A stretch of 14,455 bases of DNA from Hominicoprocola sp037419475. GTDB taxonomy: Bacteria > Bacillota > Clostridia > Oscillospirales > Oscillospiraceae. This document shows, one piece after another, positions 14,405-14,455 of the stretch (positions are counted from its first letter, which is position 1; each line of letters starts with the position of its first letter). The notes beneath the pieces were generated by a model. That model saw only the letters and a program-made list of their open reading frames with translations, had not been told where the DNA came from and ran no database searches. The position numbers and the translations under genes are program-made. The stretch spans positions 1-14,455 of the forward strand of contig JAXYYF010000058.1 in the NCBI GenBank assembly GCA_037419475.1. The letters are read 5' to 3'.

Positions 14405-14455
14405 GTCGGGTGTTGACAAAAAAGATGCAGGAGCAAAGCCTTGTGTCGCAAGGGT

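Noticed and set aside
14257..14451. 64-codon minus-strand frame at the right edge
   Set aside because: Crosses the same palindrome, has no convincing start signal and looks like repeat-derived sequence; insufficient to call a gene.
14254..14455. Plus-strand frame from an ATG at 14254 that stays open to the window edge
   Set aside because: No ribosome binding site, it reads straight through the terminator palindrome, the translation resembles nothing known and the opposite strand is equally open. Kept as a caveat for the RNA candidate, since a longer gene to the right cannot be excluded.
14413..14455. TTGACA at 14413-14418 and a small CCTTG/CAAGG hairpin (14439-14453)
   Set aside because: No -10 box at the proper distance and a 5-bp stem is weak; cannot be interpreted without sequence beyond the window.

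Overview
The window looks like a chromosomal piece of a GC-rich, Gram-positive Clostridia-type bacterium, most likely from the Oscillospiraceae/Ruminococcaceae neighbourhood. This is inferred from near-consensus sigma-A promoters, strong AGGAGG-type ribosome binding sites, a lipoprotein-anchored amino-acid importer behind a lysine (L-box) riboswitch, an EF-G paralogue beside housekeeping genes, and U-tract terminators. No rRNA, tRNA, insertion sequence, CRISPR array or phage gene was seen.

Layout from left to right. (1) 1-1525, minus: the N-terminal 508 residues of the membrane protease FtsH; the gene runs off the left edge. (2) 1727-4747, plus: rlmB (23S rRNA 2'-O-methyltransferase), then a 707-residue membrane protein that reads as a P-type ATPase scaffold with every catalytic motif replaced, behind a long acidic N-terminal tail. 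ftsH and this unit diverge from a shared ~200-bp promoter region. (3) 4879-6951, plus: an EF-G paralogue with its own promoter and terminator and altered GTPase motifs. (4) 7089-7538, plus: a lone type IV pilin-like protein with its own promoter, then a hairpin-rich spacer and a 17-bp-stem terminator that serves both strands. (5) 11029-7776, minus: an operon mnmE - degV-family - prmA (tRNA modification, lipid-binding protein, ribosomal protein L11 methylation) reading into the same two-way terminator. (6) 14166-11096, minus: a complete lysine-controlled ABC importer: promoter, lysine riboswitch, attenuator terminator, substrate-binding lipoprotein, intercistronic hairpin, permease, ATPase, terminator. 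(7) 14186-14404, plus: a promoter back-to-back with the importer promoter, then about 180 nt of structured, probably non-coding RNA ending in a strong hairpin.

The genes are mostly translation and ribosome maintenance (rlmB, EF-G paralogue, mnmE, prmA), membrane quality control (ftsH) and amino-acid uptake. The items most worth following up are the catalytically dead P-type ATPase-like protein, the orphan RNA at the right end, the riboswitch-based substrate assignment of the importer, and the lone pilin with its hairpin-rich 3' flank. The degV-prmA, permease-ATPase and SBP-permease junctions suggest translational coupling or graded expression.
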